A stretch of 53,122 bases of DNA from Anaerolineae bacterium (GCA_017303735.1 JAFLCF010000005.1:1-53122), one strand, 5' to 3'. Counted from the first letter of the stretch, positions 40,161 through 48,347 are shown. Translations and numbers: made by a program. Notes: generated from the letters alone by a model not told the origin.

Positions 40161-41615
40161 CTATCTCCAATCTTCACCGAACGGCGAGTCGCCTTCGGTC
40201 ACAGTCGTTAATCCATCCGTCTTGCCTGCCCAGATTGCCAGCGCCCATGCCCAGAACATGTCGGCATGGTGCTTGTCGTTTGCGTCGTTGTCGAATTGCG
40301 AGTTACCCGCCGACGTCACCTTCTTGCGAATACTGTGGATCTGGTACGCCAGGTCACGCTCCAATGGGATCGGAACCTCACCGCGCTGCGCTCTGAGCTT
40401 GGCTTCGATAGCCCAGAGCTGCTTCGTATCTTTTGTGAAGTTCACACCCTCGGCATTCGGGTACTTCGCCGACACGTTCTCTGCGAGCTGAGAGCCGATC
40501 CCGTTGCGGTCAATCAGCATCGATGTCACCGGCAGCACGTCCAGCACTTTGCCGAGCATCGCTTCCTGGTCTTTGAATTCGGTCTTCTCGAGCGTGATGT
40601 GCAACCGATAGGGAAGCTGGTTCGTGAACTTGGAGATCCCATTCAGGATGATCTCGGTTGTGTCACGGGTGCGTCCGATGTCCACTCCGGCGGTTAGGGC
40701 TTGCTCAATGTGACCGTCTTTTATTTGTTCGTACACTTCGCCGACGGCAGCCATGCCGGCATCGAGCCCTTTGACCTTGCGGTACCAATGCTTGTCCTCT
40801 GCGGCGAGGGTCTGATTGCGTTTGATCAGATCCCAGTCAATCCATGAAACAGACTCATCGACCCAGTTGCATTCGTATTCCTGCTGGAAGTCTTCGAGGG
40901 TCATGTTCTCGAATAACTGGATCAGCCGTGGCGTCCCGAACTTGGTCACGCGGTCTTCGGTCGGCATGCCAGGCGCTTCGATCTCCGCCATGTCAATGTC
41001 TTTGCAGAGAGCGCCAATGACCCACCACGGGATACTTTGCCGGTCGAAGCCTGGGTATTTCTGCATGCTTTCTGTGAAGATCTCCCAGAACTTCCCGCGT
41101 GCGCCCAGAGGTGATGAACCGATCCGCAGGTAGCCGCCTTTGGATGCAATCGGGACAGCCGCTTTGTAAATCTCGTCGGCATTCGGGTAGTGCGCGAATT
41201 CGTCCAGGTAGACGAACGCCTTCGCCTTACCGCGTGGAGGTCGGCACGGGTGCGAGATGGCGCGTGAACCGTTATCCAACTCCCAGCCCATGCGGTTATC
41301 AGTCAGCAACCGCGGACGCACGTCCGGGTCCAGGGCTTCCATGACGATCTTTGAATAACGGATCTTCTCCGCCGCCTCTTCCTGGTTGATCGAAACAAAG
41401 ATCGACGTGGACTTTGGGTACAAGACCGACATCGCCACAGCTTCAGCGGCAGCCATCCACGACCAGCCCACCTGGCGCGATTTCAATTCAATGGCAAATA
41501 AGGATGGATTGTTAAGGTGCTTTAACTGAAACGTCTCCCAGTTGGCGTCGGGGTCGCCGACTGCCTCAGGGAGGTTCAGGTATTCGATAAGGAATGTAAG
41601 TGATGGTGAGAGCAC
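40161..41615 (-). CDS. Terminase large subunit
   Basis: 484 residues. N-terminal ATPase: degenerate P-loop region KSRQVGWSW, Walker B FVYLDEFAHY, coupling motif RIGSSPLG. C-terminal RNase H-like nuclease: VDIGRTRDTT, LIDRNGIG and HHADMFWAWALA, carrying the expected acidic residues. Packages DNA into the head through the portal encoded next. Confidence 0.85.
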   Translation of the reverse strand: MLSPSLTFLIEYLNLPEAVGDPDANWETFQLKHLNNPSLFAIELKSRQVGWSWMAAAEAVAMSVLYPKSTSIFVSINQEEAAEKIRYSKIVMEALDPDVRPRLLTDNRMGWELDNGSRAISHPCRPPRGKAKAFVYLDEFAHYPNADEIYKAAVPIASKGGYLRIGSSPLGARGKFWEIFTESMQKYPGFDRQSIPWWVIGALCKDIDMAEIEAPGMPTEDRVTKFGTPRLIQLFENMTLEDFQQEYECNWVDESVSWIDWDLIKRNQTLAAEDKHWYRKVKGLDAGMAAVGEVYEQIKDGHIEQALTAGVDIGRTRDTTEIILNGISKFTNQLPYRLHITLEKTEFKDQEAMLGKVLDVLPVTSMLIDRNGIGSQLAENVSAKYPNAEGVNFTKDTKQLWAIEAKLRAQRGEVPIPLERDLAYQIHSIRKKVTSAGNSQFDNDANDKHHADMFWAWALAIWAGKTDGLTTVTEGDSPFGEDWR

Positions 41616-41617
41616 AT

Positions 41618-42004
41618 CTATGATTTATTTCGTTTCGCGCGCAAGGTGTTGACCTCTTCGCGCAGGTCTGTGATCTCTTGCGCCTGTTCGTCTGTCTGGA
41701 TCTTTAGTTCTGCGATCTGACGTTGCAGGTCAGAGTTTTCTCGGATTTTTTCAGTCAGGTCACCTTGAATTTTCTCAAGGCTGTGTTCCAGGTCGTTGAC
41801 CCGCTTGGTCAGCTCCTCTTCGTGGTGCGCTGACTCTTTCAGTATTTCTTGATAAATTTCAATAGTCTCGGCTTTGGCTTTTTCCGTGTTCGCCTTGTTG
41901 AGCTTTGTGGTCACGACCCACCCGCCGATGGCAAGTAAAGCCGAACCCAAAAAGCCAAAGATAATACTAGCAAGCATGAGGAGTTGGTCAGAAGTCCAGG
42001 TCAT
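41618..42004 (-). CDS. Membrane-anchored coiled-coil protein
   Basis: 128 residues: transmembrane helix at about 8-30 (LMLASIIFGFLGSALLAIGG), then a coiled coil to the end. Could be a lysis accessory (spanin- or holin-like) or a membrane tether. A hairpin separates it from the gene upstream. Confidence 0.5.
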   Translation of the reverse strand: MTWTSDQLLMLASIIFGFLGSALLAIGGWVVTTKLNKANTEKAKAETIEIYQEILKESAHHEEELTKRVNDLEHSLEKIQGDLTEKIRENSDLQRQIAELKIQTDEQAQEITDLREEVNTLRAKRNKS

Positions 42005-42021
42005 AATCCGCCTATAAGAAG

Positions 42022-42048
42022 ACAGGGCGCAGGTGGTCTGCGCCCTGT
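42022..42048 (-). terminator. Intergenic hairpin
   Basis: ACAGGGCGCAG / CTGCGCCCTGT, just downstream of the candidate holin gene; weak T-run on the minus strand. Confidence 0.5.
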
Positions 42049-42058
42049 GATGTGTTGA

Positions 42059-42616
42059 TTACGCCTTGAACTCGCCGAACTCTTCGGGGGAACCGTCTTT
42101 GCTAACGATCTCTTGGTATGTCTCGATCACTGCGCCTTCACCGGCTAGGCGACCAGAGAACGAAGTCCCGATGCCAGGCATACCCGCCAGCACCTCTTCG
42201 TGACCCTTGCGAGCCGCGTAAAGTTGGAAGGCAAGCACGACCGCGCTGTTGATAATATTTGCAATCGTCCCGGCGCTTTCGTCAATGACAGGGATCAAGT
42301 TCGCTTTGCCAAATAGGGTCAAGAGTAGGAACGAGAAAAAGCCGACGCTCTGAAAGACAAGGCTGAATGTTGGCGTGTCGCCGTCCTTCAACCATCCACG
42401 CGACTTGCACAAATTCAGGATAGCCGCGCCCAGCAAGGCGATGCCGACTGAGTTTTTCAGCGTGATGAAGATGTCTTCGAGGCTGGGAAATGCCGGGGCG
42501 TCCTGGAATGCCGGCGCCAACTGGGGAGCCGCCGACACTGCCACGGTCGGCAGGGAGGCGAAGACCACGAGCAAAGCGAGAACAGCAACGAACCGGAAAA
42601 CCTTATTGAATTTCAT
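42059..42616 (-). CDS. Membrane protein with signal peptide, candidate holin
   Basis: 185 residues, SD AGGAG. Signal-like N-terminus (AVLALLVVFASLPTVAVSA), then helices near 57-70 (VGIALLGAAILNLC), 85-103 (LVFQSVGFFSFLLLTLFG) and 120-136 (IINSAVVLAFQLYAA). Three membrane segments and phage location make a holin plausible, though it is far from the endolysin. It is the first gene after attenuator 2. Confidence 0.5.
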   Translation of the reverse strand: MKFNKVFRFVAVLALLVVFASLPTVAVSAAPQLAPAFQDAPAFPSLEDIFITLKNSVGIALLGAAILNLCKSRGWLKDGDTPTFSLVFQSVGFFSFLLLTLFGKANLIPVIDESAGTIANIINSAVVLAFQLYAARKGHEEVLAGMPGIGTSFSGRLAGEGAVIETYQEIVSKDGSPEEFGEFKA

Positions 42617-42644
42617 GTGAACTCCTGTGATTGGAAATAAAAAG

Positions 42645-42684
42645 AACCGGGGCAGACCTCTCTTTCGAGAAATCTGCCCCGGTT
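42645..42684 (-). terminator. Leader hairpin / attenuator 2
   Basis: AACCGGGGCAG / CTGCCCCGGTT with a loop unlike that at 37563-37598; T-run CTTTTTATTT on the minus strand. The stem arms are conserved while the loop is not, suggesting that the structure or its flanks is under selection. Confidence 0.75.
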
Positions 42685-42734
42685 TCAGTTGAACGCAGTC
42701 GGGCGAAAAATTATGTAGTTAATCGTACAGGCAC

Positions 42735-42740
42735 ATTATA
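42735..42740 (-). promoter_or_regulatory. Candidate -10 of late promoter 2
   Basis: TATAAT on the minus strand about 50 nt before attenuator 2. No good -35. The leader after it again carries CGCCCGACTG and GTTCAACTGAAACC. Confidence 0.4.
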
Positions 42741-42969
42741 CATCTTTTTTCTTGCGCACCGTCGCCTTGCGCTTGATGTAGATCGAGTGGTCGTCGAATT
42801 CTCCGTTCTGATAGAACAATTCGACCTTTCCCCAACCCGTGTCTTTTTTTACGGTTTTGATGGCTTCTAAGATGTCTCGTAACTCACCGGGGTCTATTAA
42901 CCCCTCACTGACGTATTCACTCAACACCTCACTGGGTGTCTGTGTCTTGACCGGTGCTTGTGTTGCCAT
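42736..42969 (-). CDS. Small hypothetical protein
   Basis: 77 residues from ATG 42969. TPSEVLSEYVSEGLIDPGEL, then beta strands and a basic end. Start lies inside the end of the small terminase gene. Function unknown. Confidence 0.5.
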   Translation of the reverse strand: MATQAPVKTQTPSEVLSEYVSEGLIDPGELRDILEAIKTVKKDTGWGKVELFYQNGEFDDHSIYIKRKATVRKKKDV

Positions 42970-43558
42970 CGGGCGATTGCTCCTTTCCTGCAATCTTCTC
43001 AAGGCGGGCGGCGATTGCCTCCCATCGTTTCTTCCGAACCTCGTCCATGTCCTGGACTTGTACCGGCTGTCCTGGGATCCCGCCAACCGCTACCGGGTCG
43101 GCGATGCCGGTGACTTTGTCGATGCGTTCTTGTGCGCGGACGATGGAGTCAAGAAAGCCTTTTTTCAACGCTTTGGGGGCTGCTTCAAATTCCTCCCAGG
43201 CGGCATAAATAATTTTACCGTACTGTGCGATGGCGGCATCTTTACTGCCAGTCAGGCGCTCCGTGGCGTCGGCTTTCCACAGTTCGCGCACGCGGGCGAT
43301 GTCGCGCTTCGCCGTGCCGATGCTGGTTTCACAGGCGGCGGCGATCTGCCACGATGGCAGGTTCTTGTTCATCATTTCCGCCACGTCTGCCAGGCGCGAC
43401 AAGATCTCCGGGTCTTCGTTCCACGGGATGGACTTCTTGCCTTCGCGCTCCACGTCACCGGCGCGGTCGGGAGCCGCGATCTCGATGGAGGTGAAGCGGT
43501 TCTTCTTGCGTGGTTTTACTTTGGGCTTTACTTTTGGTTTATTTTTGACAGTGGGCAT
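42929..43558 (-). CDS. Terminase small subunit-like protein
   Basis: 209 residues from ATG 43558 (GGGTGAG upstream). Basic N-terminus (KNKPKVKPKVKPRKKNRF), helix-turn-helix near residues 60-90 (NLPSWQIAAACETSIGTAKR), then an oligomerisation-like helical region and a tail with repeats of Gln/Asp/Thr. Position two genes above candidate lysis and terminase genes supports DNA recognition for packaging. Confidence 0.6.
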   Translation of the reverse strand: MPTVKNKPKVKPKVKPRKKNRFTSIEIAAPDRAGDVEREGKKSIPWNEDPEILSRLADVAEMMNKNLPSWQIAAACETSIGTAKRDIARVRELWKADATERLTGSKDAAIAQYGKIIYAAWEEFEAAPKALKKGFLDSIVRAQERIDKVTGIADPVAVGGIPGQPVQVQDMDEVRKKRWEAIAARLEKIAGKEQSPDGNTSTGQDTDTQ

Positions 43559-43579
43559 AGACTCACCCTTTGGTCTCAC

Positions 43580-44197
43580 TTATGCGAAACATCCGGCAAC
43601 CTCAGAGAGCTTGCGCCAGTTTGCCGGGAGATCTTCGATGGTCGTATCGAAGAGTAATTGATCACTATCCAAACCGCGCTCGTACACCTGTATCGAACGT
43701 CCGTTCGTGAGCATGTATTTGGTCACGTTCAAGCCATAGCAATACGAGCGGGCTTGCTTCTGGGCGTCGATTGCCACGGCTTCGTATTTGTTCTTGACTT
43801 CGATCACCATTACTGGTTTACCTTCGACACAGACAACCCAGTCGGGAATTGCCCGCACGTCCTCACGTCCAACTCGGATAGCCGTCTGCGGACGCATTTT
43901 CAGGTCGTCGGCTTCCCAGCCAAGGTGACGCATGAGAGGATAAACGAACTTCGCCTCTACTTCCAGTTCGCTTCCGTATTCGTTTTTTCGGATCTCCGCA
44001 AACCATTCATGCCTGCTAATATTACGCCACGTGTTTGAAAGTGTTTTTATGCGGGCTTCCAGTCGGCTCGTTCCTTCCTTCGCTTTCTGAGCATCTTGGA
44101 ACATTCTATAAGATAAATAACCAGCGACGATCAAGAACACCGGTGCCGAAGCACAGCCGACCAGGGCGGCGATAGCAAGGATTTCAGATGTCGGCAT
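43580..44197 (-). CDS. Membrane-anchored PD-(D/E)XK nuclease (HSDR_N-like)
   Basis: 205 residues. An N-terminal transmembrane helix (EILAIAALVGCASAPVFLIV) is followed by a coiled segment and a domain like the N-terminus of type I restriction R subunits: EVEAKFVYPLMRHLGW, then PDWVVCVEGKPVMVIEVKN giving the D...ExK active site, and QARSYCYGLNV. Nuclease on a membrane tether could act on incoming DNA (superinfection exclusion). Confidence 0.7.
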   Translation of the reverse strand: MPTSEILAIAALVGCASAPVFLIVAGYLSYRMFQDAQKAKEGTSRLEARIKTLSNTWRNISRHEWFAEIRKNEYGSELEVEAKFVYPLMRHLGWEADDLKMRPQTAIRVGREDVRAIPDWVVCVEGKPVMVIEVKNKYEAVAIDAQKQARSYCYGLNVTKYMLTNGRSIQVYERGLDSDQLLFDTTIEDLPANWRKLSEVAGCFA

Positions 44198-44203
44198 GCG
44201 TCC

Positions 44204-44659
44204 TCAAAACTTCTCGCGTAACGTCGGCGTGTGGGTCAATTCACCGATGCCGACAAGATAATCAGTTGCTTTGTTCCAAAGATACAACTTCAACCCGCGC
44301 CAGGCGTCGGCTGCCGGGGGTGTCGGCGCTTTGAACTTATCCAGTTTCGGAGAGGCGTAAAAGGGAGTCGCGCCGCCGGAGAGATTGCGCCAGATCCAGA
44401 AGGCAATGCGCTTTGGCTTTTCATCCCCGAATGGAGAATTTATGCTCATATTCACCGGCTGTAAGGGGTTGTAAAAAGTAAGTTGCCGAAACCACACCTT
44501 GCCGAACAGCAATACACTGACGCGTTCAAAAAAAGACAATTGCCAACATGTTATGACCTCACCTTCACGGTTGTTGGCTTTGTACGCTGGAAGAGGCAGG
44601 TATTGTGGCTGATCTTCCGCGTAAGTCACATTTGCTTGCTCGAATTTTATAGGCTTCAC
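44204..44659 (-). CDS. Small conserved mobile-element protein
   Basis: 151 residues. MKPIKFEQANVTY... and TCWQLSFFERVSVLLFGKVW correspond to a small protein seen in many mobile elements and phages, function unknown. The C-terminal half is different and may be specific to this phage. Confidence 0.5.
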   Translation of the reverse strand: MKPIKFEQANVTYAEDQPQYLPLPAYKANNREGEVITCWQLSFFERVSVLLFGKVWFRQLTFYNPLQPVNMSINSPFGDEKPKRIAFWIWRNLSGGATPFYASPKLDKFKAPTPPAADAWRGLKLYLWNKATDYLVGIGELTHTPTLREKF

Positions 44660-44904
44660 TTCTTATCTCCAAAAATCTTCTTGAAACCTTCTTCCATCGC
44701 CTCTTGACCGGCGAGAAAATCAGCCGCGACATAAATGCGCTGCGCTCGCATATTCGCACCAGCGAACAGCAAAAAGCACACCAGGCATAAAGCAGTCTTG
44801 AAAAAACTGCCGTCCGTGATGGCAAAAAACATCAACAGTATGAACGCCAAACCAAGAAACGTCCAAGCACACCCTTGCAATCGTAGTTTCTTTGAGTCTT
44901 TCAC
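44656..44904 (-). CDS. Small membrane protein
   Basis: 82 residues with two hydrophobic helices (CAWTFLGLAFILLMFFAI, TALCLVCFLLFAGA) and a charged C-terminal helix. Overlaps the next gene by 4 nt. Confidence 0.5.
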   Translation of the reverse strand: MKDSKKLRLQGCAWTFLGLAFILLMFFAITDGSFFKTALCLVCFLLFAGANMRAQRIYVAADFLAGQEAMEEGFKKIFGDKK

Positions 44905-44920
44905 AAATCCTCCTATCTAA

Positions 44921-45355
44921 TTATGCAGATAATTCTTTACTCCACGCGGTGACCATCACCCGTGGGTCGCTCTTGTCATCTTCGCGGAATGCCTGGATCT
45001 CCACCACCGCGCTGTCGTCAGGGTAGAGAATGCCTTTCAGGGCATCCAGCAACACCTTGAGATAATTGTCCAGGTCGCCGGCTTTCCGCGCGCGGTAGAT
45101 CGTCACAGACACCGCAACCTCACCGGAGAACGGCTGCACCTGGCTGCACAGCCAGCCGACTTCGGACTTGTACGCCGACGCCTCCGCAGAGACCGTCACC
45201 CTGCCGTTGAAGGTGCGCCAGTACCGGTTCGCGCTGGGTGGCACGGGCAGCTTCAGCACCACCTCCGAGCCGGTCGAGATCACGCCGAACTCGTCAGAGG
45301 TTTTTATATTTGTCGTCGTCTTTCCCATCCGAGCGCGTGTTTTTTTTATAGGCAT
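44921..45355 (-). CDS. rusA: RusA-like Holliday junction resolvase
   Basis: 144 residues from ATG 45355 (GAGGAG 8 nt upstream). LPVPPSANRYWR near residue 37, then the RusA core RKAGDLDNYLKVLLDALKGI and YPDDSAVVEIQAF with the catalytic aspartates. Resolves branched DNA from recombination or replication before packaging. Its basic N-terminal extension is longer than in E. coli RusA. Confidence 0.85.
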   Translation of the reverse strand: MPIKKTRARMGKTTTNIKTSDEFGVISTGSEVVLKLPVPPSANRYWRTFNGRVTVSAEASAYKSEVGWLCSQVQPFSGEVAVSVTIYRARKAGDLDNYLKVLLDALKGILYPDDSAVVEIQAFREDDKSDPRVMVTAWSKELSA

Positions 45356-45539
45356 GCGGACCACTCCTCAGTATTTTCAATATCACACCAAGCCGTTTGG
45401 CTTTCGATGTCACGTACAGCATAAAGCGGGTCCCTTCGTCAATGATCTCCCAAACCAGGGCAATTGCATCTTCCAGCCCTGCATTCGTCGAGTGAGTGTT
45501 CCGCTTCGGCTCTTTGTCATTTTGTAACTTCTTTGGCAT
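45294..45539 (-). CDS. Small hypothetical protein overlapping rusA
   Basis: 81 residues from ATG 45539 (AGGA 8 nt upstream). Helical middle (LEDAIALVWEIIDEGTRFML) with basic ends. Overlaps the rusA start by 62 nt in another frame. First gene of the late strand. Confidence 0.45.
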   Translation of the reverse strand: MPKKLQNDKEPKRNTHSTNAGLEDAIALVWEIIDEGTRFMLYVTSKAKRLGVILKILRSGPHAYKKNTRSDGKDDDKYKNL

Positions 45540-45574
45540 GTTAAACATCCTATGGCTTTCTTACAATAAAAAAC

Positions 45575-45601
45575 CGGGGGAAATTTACATTTTCCCTCGG
45601 A
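45575..45601. terminator. Bidirectional hairpin between late strand and integrase
   Basis: CCGGGGGAAA / TTTCCCTCGG-like stem with A/T-runs on both sides, so it can terminate on either strand. Confidence 0.65.
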
Positions 45602-45626
45602 AAAAACTGACAGGGAGAATACTCAG

Positions 45627-46538
45627 ATGTATTATTCAAATAGAGAACTAAAAATCATTGCAAAACTTCTTCAAAGGAACAGGAAAAAAGTGAGGAAAAT
45701 CCCTCTCTCCAAAGCCATCGAGGGGTTTATGCTGGCGTGCAATGCCCGCCAGTTGTCGTCTCACACCGTCGAGGACTACCAGCGCACGCTGGGGAAGTTC
45801 CTCAGGCATACCGGGGATATGCCCATTGACAAGGTCGGCACGAACCAGATCACCGCCTTTCTTGGCGCTCAGGCTCAGAAGGTCGGCAAGAAGACCATCG
45901 TCAATTACCACATCGCGCTGTCGGCTCTGTGGACCTGGGCGCTCAAAGAAGAGTACGTCGAGAAGCACGTCGTGCGCCTGGTCGAGAAGCCGAAGCCGCC
46001 GGTCATTGTGATCGAGCCGTTCTCCGACGTCGAGGTTCGCGCCCTGCTTCAGGCAATCCGTTATGCCCCGATGAAGAACCGCGCGCTGATCCTTACGCTG
46101 CTGGATACCGGCGGGCGGGCTTCCGACATCGTCAACATCCGCAAGGAAGACATCGACTTCACGAAGAGATATATTAAGATCCAAAGTGGCAAAGGGGATA
46201 AACAGCGCCTGCTTCCGTTCTCCACCCGCACCGGGTCGGCTCTCTTCGCGCATGTCTCAAACTGTGAGGAAGATCATATTTTCGGCGAAAGTCGGCACGG
46301 GCTGGCTCAGTATCTGCGCCGGCTGGGCAAGAGGGCAGGGGTTGCAAATGTCCACCCGCATCGCTTCCGGCATACCTTCGCCGTCACTGCGCTGCGCAAT
46401 GGCATGAACATCTACGTCCTGCAAGAGATCCTCGGGCATTCAACCCTGGATATGGTCAAACGGTACCTGGCTCTCGCACAAACCGACCTCGACGATGCCC
46501 ACAAAAAAGCATCGCCGGTGGAGAATTGGAAATTATGA
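45627..46538 (+). CDS. int: Tyrosine integrase of the phage
   Basis: 303 residues, AGGGAGA upstream. SAM-like core-binding domain (residues 27-110), then catalytic domain: Arg in LLDTGGRASDIVNIR, HPHRFRHTFA, and Tyr in LGHSTLDMVKRYLAL. It lacks the IntI insert, so it is distinct from the integron integrase at 5203. attP follows at once. Integrates the phage at a tRNA-Pro gene. May also act on the inverted core copy at 19641. Confidence 0.88.
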   Translation: MYYSNRELKIIAKLLQRNRKKVRKIPLSKAIEGFMLACNARQLSSHTVEDYQRTLGKFLRHTGDMPIDKVGTNQITAFLGAQAQKVGKKTIVNYHIALSALWTWALKEEYVEKHVVRLVEKPKPPVIVIEPFSDVEVRALLQAIRYAPMKNRALILTLLDTGGRASDIVNIRKEDIDFTKRYIKIQSGKGDKQRLLPFSTRTGSALFAHVSNCEEDHIFGESRHGLAQYLRRLGKRAGVANVHPHRFRHTFAVTALRNGMNIYVLQEILGHSTLDMVKRYLALAQTDLDDAHKKASPVENWKL

Positions 46539-46806
46539 ACCATGTATACATGACTCACCAAATGTTTACACGTTGCAAACCATGTAACGCATCACACGGT
46601 TACATTTTTAATTCATCACATGGTTTCCCGAAACATCCTAACCGTGTGATGAAGTCCATAAAAAAGGGATACCACGGTTCGGGTCCGTGAGGTCGAGAGT
46701 TCAAATCTCTCCACCCCGACTAGCATCACATGGTTCTCCCGACTTGCAAACCATGTGAACAATTCCAGTGGTCTTAGCTTTTTACCAGTAAAAAAGAGCA
46801 CACGGT
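46538..46806 (+). other. attP: attP region: tRNA-Pro core with arm repeats
   Basis: Core 46673-46719 is the 3' half of tRNA-Pro(CGG): stem CACGG/CCGTG, loop TTCGGGT, T arm GAGAG-TTCAAAT-CTCTC, acceptor CACCCCG. It would restore the host tRNA on integration. Flanking arm-type repeats of CATCACATGGTT or its complement occur at 46538, 46578, 46589, 46614, 46640 on the left and 46724, 46749 on the right, with a partial copy near 46798. The rest of the gap 46539-46858 holds no gene. Confidence 0.85.
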
Positions 46807-46858
46807 TAAGACCGCTGGAAATTTAGGAAGATGCAATTGTTAAAGATCAGAGGTTGCA

Positions 46859-47209
46859 ATGTTCGATGTATTTGATACCAATGTTCTATTCTACAACGTA
46901 TTTGGTTATGTACGCGTCGCACAGGACAAGATCGTCTTACGTGCGACTGCTGTCAAACTAACAAAAGACCCTTATCTTCTTGAAAAACCCGGCAGAATGG
47001 AAGTTGAAGAAAGCATAAAGAATTTCAAGAACGAATTTATCATCTCGTTCGGTGCCTGGGTCATGGGGAAAGATCAGATCAAATTTGCCGTCGGCGGGAT
47101 GGATGAGTACGACGAACAGACCTATCTCGAAAACCAAGAGCGCCTGGACGATTTGATAAAGAAAGTGGCAAACCAGTTCTACCGAATTATGGACAAACAT
47201 AAAGAGTAG
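46859..47209 (+). CDS. Hypothetical protein near immunity region
   Basis: 116 residues. MFDVFDTNVLFYNVFGYVRV then a helical C-terminus (YLENQERLDDLIKKVANQFY). No DNA-binding motif. Weak ribosome site. Its place beside the integrase and repressor suggests expression in the lysogen. Confidence 0.5.
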   Translation: MFDVFDTNVLFYNVFGYVRVAQDKIVLRATAVKLTKDPYLLEKPGRMEVEESIKNFKNEFIISFGAWVMGKDQIKFAVGGMDEYDEQTYLENQERLDDLIKKVANQFYRIMDKHKE

Positions 47210-47307
47210 GTCTCAGCGGGTGACCGCTGTTGCTGTCGGCGTACCGCGCAAGCGGCGTCGAGACTTTCCGGGTTGTCTTCACTGTAATCCTTAACCGAAA
47301 AGTCGAA

Positions 47308-47340
47308 AATAGCCCGCCTGGAAGCGGGCTATTATTTTTC
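47308..47340. terminator. Terminator between converging genes
   Basis: AATAGCCCGC / GCGGGCTATT followed by ATTTTT. It lies at the end of the repressor gene and stops plus-strand transcription. Confidence 0.85.
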
Positions 47341-47538
47341 CTTCTCACGGAACAGATCGGTCAACTTTACACCTAAACCATTGCACAATTTTTCAATAGT
47401 GCGAAGAGATAATTGATTGCTTTTGTTTCCTGCAATTTTCTGGATGGTGGGATACGACAATTCACAAATACGAGCAGCCTCTCGAAGTCCGATCTTCTTT
47501 TTCTTCAAAATAACATCAAGGTTGAATTCGATTTCCAT
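47332..47538 (-). CDS. Cro/CI-type repressor (XRE family)
   Basis: 68 residues, only the helix-turn-helix domain: DVILKKKKIGLREAARICEL then SYPTIQKIAGNKSNQLSL and TIEKLCNGLGVKLTDLF. It is divergent from the sigma-like gene and the shared 114-bp gap has repeats it could bind, so it is the probable lysogeny repressor. Confidence 0.8.
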   Translation of the reverse strand: MEIEFNLDVILKKKKIGLREAARICELSYPTIQKIAGNKSNQLSLRTIEKLCNGLGVKLTDLFREKEK

Positions 47539-47550
47539 AAAGATATTATA

Positions 47551-47662
47551 ACTGATAAATCAAGCTTTTCAACCCTTGACAAGTGAATAATCATCGTTTA
47601 TCATTCGGTTACGTCATCTTCCAGTGACAAATTCAAAAATAAGGATTACAGAATGATAAACG
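47551..47662. promoter_or_regulatory. Divergent control region of the lysogeny switch
   Basis: Plus strand promoter: TTGACA (47576-47581), 17-bp spacer, TATCAT (47599-47604). Operator candidates: CGTTTATCATT at 47595-47605 and its exact reverse complement AATGATAAACG at 47652-47662, the first covering the -10 and the second the sigma gene start. A partial half-site (ACTGATAAATC) lies at 47551-47561. Confidence 0.75.
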
Positions 47663-48321
47663 AATTCCAGACCTGCAATAAGTGTCACATCGAAAAGCCC
47701 GTAACTGAATTCCACCGCAGAGGCGCCGGCTACCGCAAGCAATGCAAGTCCTGTGCCAACGCAGCCGCCCGCACTACCTACGCCACACGCGGGCGCACTC
47801 CTCTCCCCAAGCAATCATCCACATTTGACCGCGCCAACATGCCGACCGTTGCAGAGACCTTGCAGAAGATAGACGGCAAACTCCGCGCCAAAGCCGCCTC
47901 GTACACTGCCGACCTGCACTCCGCCGACGACCTTTACTCCCGCATGGTTGAAGACATCCTCACCCACGCCGAAGCCGACGAAACCCCCGGCATGCTCATT
48001 CAACGCGCTAACTGGATTGCCTTTGACTTCCTCCAAAAGTCACGCACTTACAATCACCGTGTAGATACCGTCGAAGAGGTCGAAACTCTTGCTTCCTCCG
48101 CTTCGGTCGAAGATGAGATTATCAATCAGGAAGTCTCCGCCGAACTTAAAGCCATCATCGACCAACTGCCCGCCGAATATCAACAGGTCGTTTCTCTTCT
48201 CACCCTCGGGCTTAATCAACGCGAGATCGCCCAACGCCTCAAGGTCACCGAGCAAGCCGTCTCCCAGAAGATCAAGCGTGTCGGTTCCAAGATGATCTCC
48301 CTTGGCTTTTCACCAGCATAA
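47653..48321 (+). CDS. ECF-like sigma factor with N-terminal zinc finger
   Basis: 222 residues. N-terminus QTCNKCHIEKPVTEFHRRGA, then CKSCANAA, is an HNH-like or zinc-ribbon element. Middle is a degenerate sigma region 2 (SADDLYSRMVEDILTHA...LIQRANWIAFDFL). The C-terminus is a clear sigma region 4: IDQLPAEYQQVVSLLTLGLN then QREIAQRLKVTEQAVSQKI. As the first early gene opposite the repressor, it probably activates the operons that carry the 17-bp motif. Confidence 0.7.
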   Translation: MINEFQTCNKCHIEKPVTEFHRRGAGYRKQCKSCANAAARTTYATRGRTPLPKQSSTFDRANMPTVAETLQKIDGKLRAKAASYTADLHSADDLYSRMVEDILTHAEADETPGMLIQRANWIAFDFLQKSRTYNHRVDTVEEVETLASSASVEDEIINQEVSAELKAIIDQLPAEYQQVVSLLTLGLNQREIAQRLKVTEQAVSQKIKRVGSKMISLGFSPA

Positions 48322-48347
48322 ACTTAACCACATAAATAAATACTTAT

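Noticed and set aside
46673..46719. Complete tRNA-Pro gene in the phage
   Set aside because: The sequence before CACGG does not form a D arm or the matching acceptor strand, so it is the 3' half only.
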